A DNA stretch of 64,000 nt, taken from contig NZ_CP064056.1 of NCBI RefSeq assembly GCF_015775975.1, positions 1,054,001 through 1,118,000 of the forward strand, written 5' to 3'. A program made the position numbers and the translations under genes. Every line of letters begins with the position of its first letter. Within the stretch, counting starts at the first letter, position 1. This DNA is from Staphylococcus lloydii. GTDB lineage: Bacteria; Bacillota; Bacilli; Staphylococcales; Staphylococcaceae. This document shows, one piece after another, positions 8,588 through 18,146 of this stretch. The notes below the pieces were generated by a model. It searched no databases. It worked only from the letters and a program-made list of their open reading frames with translations, and had not been told where the DNA came from.

Positions 8588-8875
8588 ATGAAAATGGATA
8601 AAGTCACACACCCAGAATTTGAACAATACCAAAAACATATAGACACTCGTTTCGATAACATTGATAACAATATAAATGAAATTAAGACTTTATTGCGAAT
8701 TACTAGTAGAGATTTGTGCAAAAAAGTAAATAGCGATAAATTAGAAGTCTTAGATACAGTAGATGACAAAATTGAAGCTAGTATTATTAAAATGAAATAC
8801 ACACAAAATAAGTGGTTTATAATTTCCATAATAGCAATAGGGGGCATGGCTGGTAGAATTTTTGGTTTTTATTAA
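8588..8875 (+). CDS. phage-like small coiled-coil membrane protein
   Basis: 95 residues. The charged helical N-terminus (HTRFDNIDNNINEIKTLL) runs to about residue 70 and is followed by one membrane segment, WFIISIIAIGGMAGRIFGFY, at the C-terminus. The layout and the opening 'VTHPEFEQYQKHIDTRFD' resemble small proteins near the lysis modules of staphylococcal phages (XhlA-like or DUF2951-like; the family is not confirmed). With the integrase remnant 1.7 kb upstream it suggests a decayed prophage. The ribosome-binding site (TAGGTG) is weak. Confidence 0.55.
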   Translation: MKMDKVTHPEFEQYQKHIDTRFDNIDNNINEIKTLLRITSRDLCKKVNSDKLEVLDTVDDKIEASIIKMKYTQNKWFIISIIAIGGMAGRIFGFY

Positions 8876-9069
8876 TAGTTAAATTATCATTACCATCCTA
8901 AATAATTACGTTCAGCATTAAACATTACGATAATATTGTTATTGTCTTCAACCACATAACCACAAGAATTGATACTATTTACTGGATTTATAATAATGGT
9001 TATTTAATTATTTTGTCACTAAGTTCAAAGATTGTATAAACTTGATCAGCATCCAGTTTATATACAAAA

Positions 9070-9094
9070 ATAACCCATCGCTTCGGCGATGGGT
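9070..9094 (-). terminator. terminator of the HD-domain gene
   Basis: AACCCATCGC, loop TTCG, GCGATGGGTT. On the minus strand it is followed by ATTTTTG, just after the stop of the HD gene. Confidence 0.85.
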
Positions 9095-9100
9095 TTAATG

Positions 9101-9739
9101 TTATTGCTCCCACTTGGATCTTAAAATGCATGAACAAAAGTTATTTTGTGGGTATTCAGGTTCAAAATATTTGATTACATCTGATTTAATATTACCAAAT
9201 GTTGTTTCTGGTTTATGTTTAAATCCTTCATAAAATGCTTTTATTACGTCTTTTTTAAAATTACCGCGTGGAAATTTAGTAACGATGGCTTTTCTAATTT
9301 CATCAGAATACTGATTCCAGTTGTCGCCCATAACGTCCATACCTACACCATGATATAACAATGCTACGTTGTTTTCTTTATGTTCAGCTACGCCAAGTGT
9401 AGTATGTAAAGCAATAGCATCCCATGCTAATTGTAAATCTCGTTCATCGTAATTATAAGTATCTAAAAATTGTCTCACTGCATTAGCGCCGTCTACTTCA
9501 AATCTTAAATCGTCACTACTATATTGATTGGTAAGACCTAGGTCATGAAATAGGGCAGTGATATAGAGTAACTCCTTATCATATTTTAAATTATCTTGAT
9601 GTCCTTTAATTTCTCCGAATAAATAAACTCGGTTTGAATGATTCCAAATTAATTCATTACCATATTCATGAACAATGCTTTGTGCATCTTGGACTATGTT
9701 ACTATCTGGAATTGTTACTTCATCTATATTTCTTAGCAT
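9101..9739 (-). CDS. HD-domain phosphohydrolase-like protein
   Basis: 212 residues. It carries the H...HD...D pattern of HD metal-dependent hydrolases: WNHSNRVYLFGE (about 33-44), ITALFHDLGLTNQY (about 61-74) and a later AWDAIALHTTLG. The family contains phosphohydrolases and cyanamide-hydratase-like proteins and the true substrate is not predictable. The ATG at 9739 has AGAAGGGA upstream. It is a single-gene unit with its own terminator, facing away from the pentapeptide gene. Confidence 0.8.
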   Translation of the reverse strand: MLRNIDEVTIPDSNIVQDAQSIVHEYGNELIWNHSNRVYLFGEIKGHQDNLKYDKELLYITALFHDLGLTNQYSSDDLRFEVDGANAVRQFLDTYNYDERDLQLAWDAIALHTTLGVAEHKENNVALLYHGVGMDVMGDNWNQYSDEIRKAIVTKFPRGNFKKDVIKAFYEGFKHKPETTFGNIKSDVIKYFEPEYPQNNFCSCILRSKWEQ

Positions 9740-9957
9740 ATGAAAACGTCCCTTCTAGTATTTTATTTTGTAAATTCCCTTAATTTTAATCTGAAAACAA
9801 CAGTTTTATATTAGAACTTGCAACTTACTTATAAATATAGATAAAGATATTTTTGAATATAAATAATCTTTGTAATTAGCAGTTAGGATTTATATAATTA
9901 AAGTTAAATATTTTCAATACATATTATTTGTTTAACCATAGATAGGAGTTACTAAAT

Positions 9958-10593
9958 TTGAAGATAAAAGGGCCTCAACTTATAAACGACTTACAACCAA
10001 TGCAACTGCGAGATGTATTTGAAGCTGATGATTTTGTTTTGAATGCTTGTGAAGTAGCTGGTTCAGCATTGACTAATGAAACTTTAGATAAACTTAGGAT
10101 TTATGAAGCACGTGTTAAGGATTGTTCCTTCGCAAATACTGATTTAGTCAATGTAGACTTTATGGATGTCATATTCGAAAATTGCGATTTTTCTAATGCT
10201 ATTTTGGATCGTGGTTCAATTCATAGAGTAGTTTTTAATAATTGTCGTATGACAGGAACAAATTTTAAAAATACGAGCTTTGGCAATGTAGAATTTAATG
10301 AATGTAAAGGGTATTTGTTAAATTTTATAGAATCAAAATTTGAAGCATTTATAACTAATAAAGGTACGATGGAAAACACACAATTTTTTCAATGCAATTT
10401 GAAAAGTGCTGAATTTGTAGGTAGCAACTTGAATAATTTAGAAATATTTGAAACGTCACTTAAAAATAGTGATATTAGTAAATCAACGTTTGAACATATA
10501 ACGATAGATAAGAAGGATTTGGTTGGTTGTAAAGTCTCAAGTCAGCAAGCTATTCAATTTGCAAGTTTAATGGGACTTAATGTAGTGGATTAA
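9958..10593 (+). CDS. pentapeptide-repeat protein
   Basis: 211 residues with repeated A(D/N)LxN-like units, for example CSFANTDLVNVDFMDVIFEN, CDFSNAILDRGSIHRVVFNN and CNLKSAEFVGSNLNNLEIFE. Such repeats fold into a right-handed square beta-helix. Some relatives mimic DNA and protect gyrase, but most have no known function. TTG start after ATAGGAG. It ends in a very strong terminator. Confidence 0.85.
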   Translation: MKIKGPQLINDLQPMQLRDVFEADDFVLNACEVAGSALTNETLDKLRIYEARVKDCSFANTDLVNVDFMDVIFENCDFSNAILDRGSIHRVVFNNCRMTGTNFKNTSFGNVEFNECKGYLLNFIESKFEAFITNKGTMENTQFFQCNLKSAEFVGSNLNNLEIFETSLKNSDISKSTFEHITIDKKDLVGCKVSSQQAIQFASLMGLNVVD

Positions 10594-10604
10594 TTAAAAA
10601 AGCG

Positions 10605-10637
10605 AAAACCCCTCCATTAATTAATGGAGGGGTTTTT
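10605..10637 (+). terminator. terminator of the pentapeptide-repeat gene
   Basis: AAAACCCCTCCATTAA is followed directly by its complement and a T-run. Confidence 0.92.
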
Positions 10638-10750
10638 TGCTTTGAATCTTTAAACTAATTACTGCTCGATTTAATTTACCATATATAAAAGTAATTTTCA
10701 CTTAAATCAGCGTAAATATTTATTTTTAACAACATCAAAGTATGCTTACG

Positions 10751-10939
10751 TTAATTGTTGTTATTATCGTTATTAAAAAAGGAAGCTACTGTATCTGCAA
10801 CATTCTCACGAGAATCATTTTTGCTACTTTTTTGTTGAAGATCATCGTCATTGATTTTTTCATCGGTAAGTCCCTCAATACGATTTTTAACCTCTCTTCT
10901 TGTCCATCCCATTTTTTTAATTTGCTTTTCATAGTCCAT
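10751..10939 (-). CDS. small hydrophilic conserved-type protein
   Basis: 62 residues, rich in charged residues and ending in an asparagine/aspartate run (FFNNDNNNN). The central KKMGWTRREVKNRIEGLTDE looks like a folded helical segment. It has a good ribosome-binding site (AAGGAG, 10 bases before the ATG) and is the better reading of this stretch than the opposite-strand frame. No function can be given. Confidence 0.6.
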   Translation of the reverse strand: MDYEKQIKKMGWTRREVKNRIEGLTDEKINDDDLQQKSSKNDSRENVADTVASFFNNDNNNN

Positions 10940-11280
10940 ATTGGATTTTACTCCTTGCTTTTAATTCTATTCAACTGAAAAATTGTTCTTTATTAAATAT
11001 AGCTAAATAGAAATTTCATACTATTAAATATTGAAAAATGTGAATCACTCACATTATATTGCAATTTATAAAATTAGCAAATAAAAGGTACTGAAAATTG
11101 ATGAAAAAATTTGTTGAAGTGCAATATTACTAGAAATAATATTTTTAAATAATCAATAATTAATAATTAGTAATGTGTAATTTTTAAATAATAATGTATA
11201 AATATTAATAATATACTATATATTTGTTATTAATTGTGATAATGTTTAATACAAGAATGTTTTTTAAAGGGGAGTTATAC
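10940..11280. other. 340-base AT-rich gap without a gene
   Basis: Very AT-rich (runs such as AATAATATACTATATATTTG) and presumed to hold the promoter of the glycosyltransferase. No hairpin, repeat or reading frame of note was seen. Confidence 0.5.
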
Positions 11281-13176
11281 TTGAAAAATATAATTTTTAT
11301 AACAAGTAGGTTAGACAAAGATCATGGTGGATTAACTGCTTCATTGCTTAACAAAGTTCGAATTTTGTATGACTATGAAGGGGTTAAATCTAAAATACTC
11401 ACTTTTCATGCTGCACATGATTTTGATCAAACGCGTGCAGAAATTATGCAAAGATATAATTTAGAAGGTAAAGTTGAAATTCTAAATTTGAATGAGTATT
11501 TTAGAAAACAGTGTGCAAAAGTTGATACTATTAAATATCAAATTAATACTGATCATTTATTAACTGTTAATGTAAATGAAAACATAAGGGAATTTTACGA
11601 TGGGGGTATAAAAAAACATGAAATTATTTATAAAAATAATTTAATTCACGAAGTTAAGCATTTTAGTGACAATAGTATTTGTATGCAAAAAGATATTATT
11701 GATGCAGAGGGTTATCTATATTGGTCGAGTTACTATTTTAATAATAAGTTGTCGAGACAGGTGTTTTTTAAACTTGATAATACGCCTATTACGACTAGAG
11801 AATATGATGCTACGAGTAATAAGCAAAAAATAAAAAATGTAGTTCTACTAGACAAAGAACCGATAAGATTTAAGTCTTTTGATGAATTTAAAGAATATTT
11901 TATAAAACAATTTATAACTGATGATTGTACTTATCTAGTAGGGGAAGCTAGAGCACAAGATCCAAATATAATGAATATTGATGACGATAGAGTGAGAAAG
12001 ATTTTTATGACGCATAGTATTCATTTGCGACCAGGTACAGATGTAATTAGATTGGGAAATAGAACAGTATTAAATAATTTGAATGATATTGACGCGCTTG
12101 TATTATTAACGAATCAACAAAAGCAAGATATAGTTAAACGCTTTGGTTTTAGAAATAACTATTACGTGATACCACACTCAATTAAAACTTCTGAAATTTC
12201 TGAAACTAAAGAAGAGAATAAAGTTGTTTTGATTTCTCGTTTACATGAAGAGAAGAGGTTAGATCATGCAATTAAAGCATTTAAGCAAGTGGTAACGGTA
12301 AAACCAGAGGCCAAACTTTATATTTATGGTGATGGTGAAGAAAGTATAAAACTTCAGAATTTAATTAATAACTTAAATTTACAAGAACATGTAAAATTGA
12401 TGGGGTATACAAATAACGTTAACCAAATTTTACAAAGTGCAACTTGTTCATTATTAACGTCTCAATATGAAGGTTTTGCCTTAGTTATACAAGAGAGTAT
12501 TGCCAATGGTACACCTGTAATTGCATACGATATTAAATATGGCCCTTCAGATATGATTGATGATGGCGTTAATGGATTCTTGGTGAATAACGGTGATATC
12601 GATGGTTTAGCTACATCATTGATTCAATACTTGGAAAAATCTTCAACAGAGCAACAACAATTTTCTTCAGCTGCGATAACAAAAGCACAACAATATTCTG
12701 ATGAAAACTTTGCAAAGGCTTGGATGAATTTGTTTGAAAGCACAACAACGCGTGAAAAAGCTTTTAATCCAGAAGCTAAACTGTTAAATATCACACAGAA
12801 AAAGCTAAATAAAAATAATTTCAAAATTGATGTGAAAGTAAAATTAAATACTGAAGGTAACCTCGAACCACAATTCAAAGGGATGTTTTACCATCGTTCT
12901 ACTTTAGAAAATAAAGAAACTTCAAAATGTGAGGTGGTTGAACCTAAAGTGACTACTTTAGAAGATGATTTGTTCAAACTTGAAATTCCATTCCATGCAG
13001 AAAAATTTAAGAAAAAAGAAATCTATGATTTGTCATTAGAAGTGAGTGAGCAATCTCAATATCACAAAATTAGAATAGGTAACTATAGGGAGAATTTTAA
13101 TATTGAACAATTAGCAACTAGAAAGGTAAAACCTTATTATACGAAAGATTATAATAATTTAAGTTTTCAGTTATAA
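11281..13176 (+). CDS. TarM/TagE/SdgA-like family 4 glycosyltransferase with C-terminal extension
   Basis: 631 residues from the TTG at 11281, chosen because GGGGAG lies 9 bases upstream. The N-terminal Rossmann half opens IIFITSRLDKDHGGLTASLL. The GT-B C-terminal half has VVLISRLHEEKRLDHAIKAF (about 320), YIYGDGEE and the E-x7-E motif EGFALVIQES (about 400). The closest relatives by eye are staphylococcal enzymes that add sugars to wall teichoic acid (TarM, TagE) or to serine-aspartate surface proteins (SdgA/B). About 120 residues after the catalytic domain form a mainly beta extension absent from the roughly 500-residue relatives. The secreted protein downstream makes it a candidate modifying enzyme for that protein (inference). 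Confidence 0.8.
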   Translation: MKNIIFITSRLDKDHGGLTASLLNKVRILYDYEGVKSKILTFHAAHDFDQTRAEIMQRYNLEGKVEILNLNEYFRKQCAKVDTIKYQINTDHLLTVNVNENIREFYDGGIKKHEIIYKNNLIHEVKHFSDNSICMQKDIIDAEGYLYWSSYYFNNKLSRQVFFKLDNTPITTREYDATSNKQKIKNVVLLDKEPIRFKSFDEFKEYFIKQFITDDCTYLVGEARAQDPNIMNIDDDRVRKIFMTHSIHLRPGTDVIRLGNRTVLNNLNDIDALVLLTNQQKQDIVKRFGFRNNYYVIPHSIKTSEISETKEENKVVLISRLHEEKRLDHAIKAFKQVVTVKPEAKLYIYGDGEESIKLQNLINNLNLQEHVKLMGYTNNVNQILQSATCSLLTSQYEGFALVIQESIANGTPVIAYDIKYGPSDMIDDGVNGFLVNNGDIDGLATSLIQYLEKSSTEQQQFSSAAITKAQQYSDENFAKAWMNLFESTTTREKAFNPEAKLLNITQKKLNKNNFKIDVKVKLNTEGNLEPQFKGMFYHRSTLENKETSKCEVVEPKVTTLEDDLFKLEIPFHAEKFKKKEIYDLSLEVSEQSQYHKIRIGNYRENFNIEQLATRKVKPYYTKDYNNLSFQL

Positions 13177-13194
13177 ATCAAGATAGAAAGAAAT

Positions 13195-13228
13195 TTCGTT
13201 ATACTGTTTTATAGTATAGCGAAGTTTT
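13195..13228 (+). terminator. terminator of the glycosyltransferase gene
   Basis: TTCGTTATACT, loop GTTTT, AGTATAGCGAA (one G-T pair), then GTTTT. Confidence 0.75.
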
Positions 13229-13390
13229 CTATATAAGGAAGATGAGTAAATTATAAGGTAAAGTTAGTAAAAAAGTTTGCTGCTGAATATAGTAGTATAT
13301 TTACGGAGCGAAAACTTAAACAATTCTGCATATACAAATAATTTTAAAAGTATATTTTTAAATTACCTTACAATAATTAATTTCTTTTTA

Positions 13391-13417
13391 AGTCCACTTT
13401 AAATAGTGGGCTTTTTA
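13391..13417 (+). terminator. terminator-like hairpin without an assigned transcript
   Basis: AGTCCACT and AGTGGGCT pair around TTTAAAT and are followed by TTTTTAT. The 160 bases before it hold no gene, so it may end a short RNA or be a leftover of a lost gene. The rest of 13229-13647 shows nothing else. Confidence 0.55.
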
Positions 13418-13647
13418 TTTAATTATTGAGAAAACATTTCAACAAATACTAATAAAAGTTAAATAAACTCAACTTTCTTATATGTTTTTTACCTAATTAC
13501 CTATGTTCTTTTACTATAATCACTAAGTATCTTTTAATGATGGATAAATGTTTATATAATTCAATTCTAACCAGCTCTATTATATTTATAGTAAATAAAT
13601 TATAGGGTAATGTTAGGCAAAAATTTAATAATGGGAGTAGATCTAAA

Positions 13648-16600
13648 TTGAAATATAATGAAGAATTTTCAGCTAGAAGACACAACAAATATTCAATTAG
13701 AAAATTTAGTGTAGGTCTTGCATCGATACTTGTAGGTAGTATCTTTTTTTATGGACAGAATGCGCAAGCGGCTGAAGAACAACAAAGTGATGTATCAAGT
13801 CGACAAGGTGACGATGGAAGTGCTGTAGCAGATTCATCAGCTGCCCAAGCACCCTCACAAAGCGATAATAGAGTAAATGCGCAAGTAGTAACTGCTGATA
13901 ACAGTGCTGAAGCTAGTAGTTCAAATGCTAAAGTACAACAACCTAATGCACAAACTACTTCGAATACAAGCAAGCCACAAGCTGTACAAGCACCTGTTCA
14001 GCCAAAAGTTCAAGCGCAAGCACAGCAAAATGTGGCTCAACAAAGACAACAACCCGTTAAGCCGGTTTTAAAACAAGCACAAATTGAGAAAAAAGATATT
14101 AACACGAAAACTAAAGAAGTAGATGCTTTCAAATATGTAGATGAAAATAGCCAACATTTAACAGAAAATGAACGTAAATTTTTCCTTCGTTCTATAGCAC
14201 GCGAAACGCCATTACATGCACGTCAATGGCAAAACTTATATGATAAAAATTACAATGCTAAAAGCATGAATGTTGATAAACGTACAATAAAAAATGAAAA
14301 AGTACAAAACGTAAAAATTATAACGGATGCCTTACAAAAATTAGTGACAGACAGAGATAAAGATGAATTTTATACAGATTTAAGATCAGACAATAAAGCA
14401 CCGCGTACAAATCAGTACACACTTAGTAACACAATCAATAAAGACAAAGATGGCAAGCAATCACTTAACTTACAATTAAGTAAAAACATTGTACCTCTTA
14501 CATTTCAACAAGGTGGAAAGTGGATTCCTTGGAAGCATAGATTTGAACATTGGGGTTTACGTACAAATCAGTCAATTCATAATAAAATAGATGAAGTAAG
14601 ATTAAAATACAGATGGAATGGCAAACAGCATGATGATGTAGTAACAAGGGATAAAGATGGATTCTACTGGTTTAAAGACAATGAAAAACACGGCTATAAA
14701 GGTCATTTAGGTGGAGCCGTAAACTTCGTTGTTAAATTTAAAAAGAATGCTGTATTAGACAAAACAAAGGATGCGCTTTGGGGTTATATTTTAAGTGATT
14801 CAGATATGAAAAATCCTTCGACAGTCGTGAATTATGGCTTTAAAAAAATTAACTTAGGTCAACAAAATTTCGAGAAAAAATTCAATGACAGCGCATTAAA
14901 TACTTTAAAACAAAGTGTAATGAGTAAAATTAATGATGCTAAACGTGGTTTTTCTGATCAAGATGCACATAAAGATTACTACTTAGGATTAGTAACTAAA
15001 GCTACAGCAACAACTACGACGGCTGAGCAATATGCAGAAGCTACGGCTAAATTAGCAAATATCGATCAACGTGTTACGAGTGCTTTAAAAGAAGTTAGAC
15101 CTACTACTCCTAAAAAACGAACAGTGAATGCAAATACTAAAGACGTTAATGTATTGAAATATATTGAAGAGCATAGTAAAAATTTATCTGATGAAGAGCG
15201 TAAATTCTTCTTGCGACAAGTAACGCGTCATTCCGGTTTCGTAGCACAAGATTGGAACAATATTTATGACAAAAATTATGATGCTATCTCTGAAAGTGTA
15301 AACACGAGAACAATTGGTGCAAGTAACGTCACAGAAATTAATAAATTACTAACTGCAATGTATGACTTAATTGAAGGACGAGATAACGATCAATTATACA
15401 AAGAGTTAACAAATGATAGTGCAAGTAATAACCTAACGAATACTTATACGTTAGATAACAACGTGACTAAAGATAATGGTCAACAAACATTAAAAGTTAA
15501 TGTAGCAAAACAAACTTTACAATTTTCTTCATCTCAAACATATAACTGGTGGAATTGGAAACAGCGTTTTGCACAATGGGGCTTAAGAACTAATGAAGCA
15601 TTAAATAGAAAGATTGATAAAGTCGTTGCCAAATACAGTTGGAATACTAAAGATAAAGTAGCTGTTTTAGAAAGAGACAACAAAGGTTTTTACTGGCTCA
15701 AAGAAGATGAAATACACACTGAAGGTAAAGCTAAAGTTGGTGGAAATGTTGATTTCTTAATAACATTTAAGAAAGACGCAGTAATTGATAAAGATAGTGA
15801 TAAGTTATGGGGTTATGTTCTTAGTGATTCTAAAGAATTAGAAACTAGAGCAGGGTCTAACGTAGGTTTCGGAAAACTTGATTTAACACCTGTAATAAGC
15901 ACGTTCAATAGTCAAACAGTTTCTTCATTAAAACAAGAATTACTAAGTAATATTGAAACATTAAAACCAATTATAACAGCGACTAAACAAGATGCGGAGG
16001 CACTAAAAACAAAAGTTGAAGCGGTAGGTACTAATGACTTAGCTGAAGGACAATTCGAAGCAGTTAAATCAAAATTAGAAGCTTTAACAAAAGAAGTTGC
16101 ACAAGCTGCACTGAAAAATAATTTAGTAGTCGTTCCGGGTAACAAAGAACGTTTAAACCAATATGCTCAATCAAGTGGTGATGGTTATATATATGGATTC
16201 CAATCATTAAATACTGATCCTGTTAACTCGCTGAATGCAGATGGATCAGTCACATTAAAACCTAATGGTTACTTATTCTATAACTTTAAAACTGAAAATG
16301 ACTTAGCACCAGGTAAGCGAGTTAATTTAACAATTTTAGCTCCACAAGTAGCAGAGAACGCTAAGTTTGAATATGCTGTTCAAGGTGATAATGAGCAATA
16401 TATTGTTGAAATTAGCCCAATACCTAAAACTGCTGACGGTCAATATCAATTACAAAATTTCACGATTCCTCAAGGTGCGAAGAAATTTGCGTTACGTTTA
16501 GATAACCGTGAAGGTACGACAAATACGCACGTCAAATTCTTTAAGTTGGTGACTGCAGAAAGTAAACAAGATAAAGTCGAAAACTTATTAGTCATTCCAG

Positions 16601-17037
16601 ACAACTTACAACACTTAGGGAAATTCGCTGAATATATGAAGGATGAACAATTTTTAAGCTTCCAAGCTTTAAATACAACACCTATTAATTCATTTAATCC
16701 AGATGGTTCATTAACACTTAAACCAAAAGGTTACTTATTCTATAACCTTAAAGCACAAGGTCAACTTGCTCCAGGAAAACAATTTAACATTTTAGTCATG
16801 ACAAGCCAGATTGATCCAAATACGAAGTTAGAATATGGCTTCCAAGACCAAAATAATAATTTAAATAAAACAGTGACGGCGATTACTAAAACGGAAGAAG
16901 GTAAATATAGAATAGAAAATGTTACTGTACCTCAAGGTGTGCAAGCCATAGCCCTAAGATTAGATAACCGTACAGGTACTTCTGATACGATTATTCAAGG
17001 TGTATTTGTTTTACCGAAAAAAGTAACTGAAGCATAA
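13648..17037 (+). CDS. large secreted YSIRK-signal protein with two duplicated modules and no LPXTG anchor
   Basis: 1129 residues from a TTG start behind GGGAG. A YSIRK signal peptide (KYSIRKFSVGLASILVG, about 13-30) with likely cleavage near AQA-AEE sends it across the septal membrane. Residues about 45-145 are a low-complexity Q/A/S/P stretch. Two copies of a roughly 300-residue module follow (about 151-470 and 491-770), each with ERKFFLR, a YDKNY segment, a W-rich 'W..W..RF..WGLRTN' block and 'LWGY(I/V)LSDS'. Two copies of a roughly 150-residue C-terminal module follow (about 825-970 and 980-1129), with 'SLTLKPKGYLFYN', 'LAPGK' and 'ALRLDNR.GT'. It ends at LPKKVTEA with no LPXTG, hydrophobic stretch or basic tail, so it is probably released or held non-covalently. 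I do not recognise the family; an adhesin or enzyme-like exoprotein is possible. Confidence 0.75.
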   Translation: MKYNEEFSARRHNKYSIRKFSVGLASILVGSIFFYGQNAQAAEEQQSDVSSRQGDDGSAVADSSAAQAPSQSDNRVNAQVVTADNSAEASSSNAKVQQPNAQTTSNTSKPQAVQAPVQPKVQAQAQQNVAQQRQQPVKPVLKQAQIEKKDINTKTKEVDAFKYVDENSQHLTENERKFFLRSIARETPLHARQWQNLYDKNYNAKSMNVDKRTIKNEKVQNVKIITDALQKLVTDRDKDEFYTDLRSDNKAPRTNQYTLSNTINKDKDGKQSLNLQLSKNIVPLTFQQGGKWIPWKHRFEHWGLRTNQSIHNKIDEVRLKYRWNGKQHDDVVTRDKDGFYWFKDNEKHGYKGHLGGAVNFVVKFKKNAVLDKTKDALWGYILSDSDMKNPSTVVNYGFKKINLGQQNFEKKFNDSALNTLKQSVMSKINDAKRGFSDQDAHKDYYLGLVTKATATTTTAEQYAEATAKLANIDQRVTSALKEVRPTTPKKRTVNANTKDVNVLKYIEEHSKNLSDEERKFFLRQVTRHSGFVAQDWNNIYDKNYDAISESVNTRTIGASNVTEINKLLTAMYDLIEGRDNDQLYKELTNDSASNNLTNTYTLDNNVTKDNGQQTLKVNVAKQTLQFSSSQTYNWWNWKQRFAQWGLRTNEALNRKIDKVVAKYSWNTKDKVAVLERDNKGFYWLKEDEIHTEGKAKVGGNVDFLITFKKDAVIDKDSDKLWGYVLSDSKELETRAGSNVGFGKLDLTPVISTFNSQTVSSLKQELLSNIETLKPIITATKQDAEALKTKVEAVGTNDLAEGQFEAVKSKLEALTKEVAQAALKNNLVVVPGNKERLNQYAQSSGDGYIYGFQSLNTDPVNSLNADGSVTLKPNGYLFYNFKTENDLAPGKRVNLTILAPQVAENAKFEYAVQGDNEQYIVEISPIPKTADGQYQLQNFTIPQGAKKFALRLDNREGTTNTHVKFFKLVTAESKQDKVENLLVIPDNLQHLGKFAEYMKDEQFLSFQALNTTPINSFNPDGSLTLKPKGYLFYNLKAQGQLAPGKQFNILVMTSQIDPNTKLEYGFQDQNNNLNKTVTAITKTEEGKYRIENVTVPQGVQAIALRLDNRTGTSDTIIQGVFVLPKKVTEA

Positions 17038-17043
17038 TATAAG

Positions 17044-17073
17044 AAAGGCAACTCGTCATGAGTTGTCTTTTGT
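17044..17073 (+). terminator. terminator of the YSIRK protein gene
   Basis: AAGGCAACTC, loop GTCAT, GAGTTGTCTT and a T-rich tail. Confidence 0.8.
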
Positions 17074-17167
17074 GTTTAGTGTAAGTTAAAATATTTCGAA
17101 TACATTGCTGTAAATTTTAATCAATACTACATTTTACATAATAAATTTAAAAAAGAGGTAATACATT

Positions 17168-18009
17168 ATGATAGTTATAACTGGCGCAACAGGTACATTA
17201 GGGCAATTAGTTGTGGAAGAAGCATTAAAAGTATTCCCTGCTAGTGAAATAGGCGTTAGCGTAAGAGACACGTCTAAGGCTGCACATTTAGCGGCTCAAG
17301 GTGTAAGTGTAAGGGAAGGAGACTTTAAAAAGCCTGAGACGCTAACAACAGCATTTAACGGCGCAGATCAATTAGTGGTTATTTCGGGCAATGGACAAGG
17401 TGACGAATTAGTTCAAGCCCATAATAACGTCATCAATGCGGCGAAAGAAGCAGGTGTGTCAAGATTGCTTTATACTAGCCAAATTGGTAGCTCACCAGCG
17501 TCCTATTTTCAACCAATGGTAGACCATTTTAAAACTGAAGAATTACTAGATCAAAGTGGACTAAACTTTGTATCTTTACGTCATGGCTTTTATTCTGCAA
17601 GTGGGCAATTTTTCTTCTCGATTGGTATAAAAGACGGCGCATTACGTTTACCTAAAAATGGGCCGATAAATTGGACGACACATGAAGATTTAGCTCAAGG
17701 TTTGGTAGCAATATTACAAGATGAATCATTCGATCAACAACTTCCTGTTTTAACGAGTGCACGTGCATTAACTATGGAAGAAATTGCTCAAGAATATACT
17801 CAAGAAACTTTAACAAGAGTAGTGATTAGTGATGAGGAATTTTATGAGCAACTTAATGCAATTCCTAATTTACCAGAAGAACAGAAAAAATGTTTATTAA
17901 TATCTTCCATGCAAGTGTAGAAGGAGATTTTGATAAAACTTCTCCTTTATTAGAAGAACTTATTGGTAAAAAGCCTGACGATATAGTGTCGATTTTAAAT
18001 AACAAATAA
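17168..18009 (+). pseudogene. NmrA/QOR2-like NAD(P)-binding oxidoreductase, frameshifted near the 3' end
   Basis: The first 240 residues form an atypical short-chain dehydrogenase with the cofactor motif MIVITGATGTLGQLVVEEAL. The frame then ends early at 17920. In the +1 frame after the A6 run at 17883-17888, the sequence continues as a normal C-terminus: MFINIFHASVEGDFDKTSPL, then further residues, closing KKPDDIVSILNNK before TAA at 18009. One extra A would restore a 280-residue protein. It is either a real slip mutation, phase variation at a homopolymer, or a base-calling error. The ATG has AAGAGGT upstream. Confidence 0.8.
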
Positions 18010-18146
18010 TAGCGCAATAGATGAGTTTTGAAAGTTATAAGTATTAAATAAATTACAAATAGCAATTTCATATTTATATATTTTACTTATATGTATATAA
18101 AATTTACTTAGATTATAGGAGTTAACATTTAACAAATAATTGTTGA

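Noticed and set aside
6660..8900. An intact prophage or pathogenicity island
   Set aside because: Only an integrase tail and one phage-like gene remain; no capsid, terminase, repressor or replication genes.
9740..9957. Possible short gene between the HD and pentapeptide genes
   Set aside because: No frame with a start and ribosome-binding site; the gap holds two divergent promoters at most.
10742..10978. 78-codon plus-strand hydrophobic frame
   Set aside because: The opposite strand carries a 62-residue protein with a good AAGGAG site; the hydrophobicity reflects the T-rich complement.
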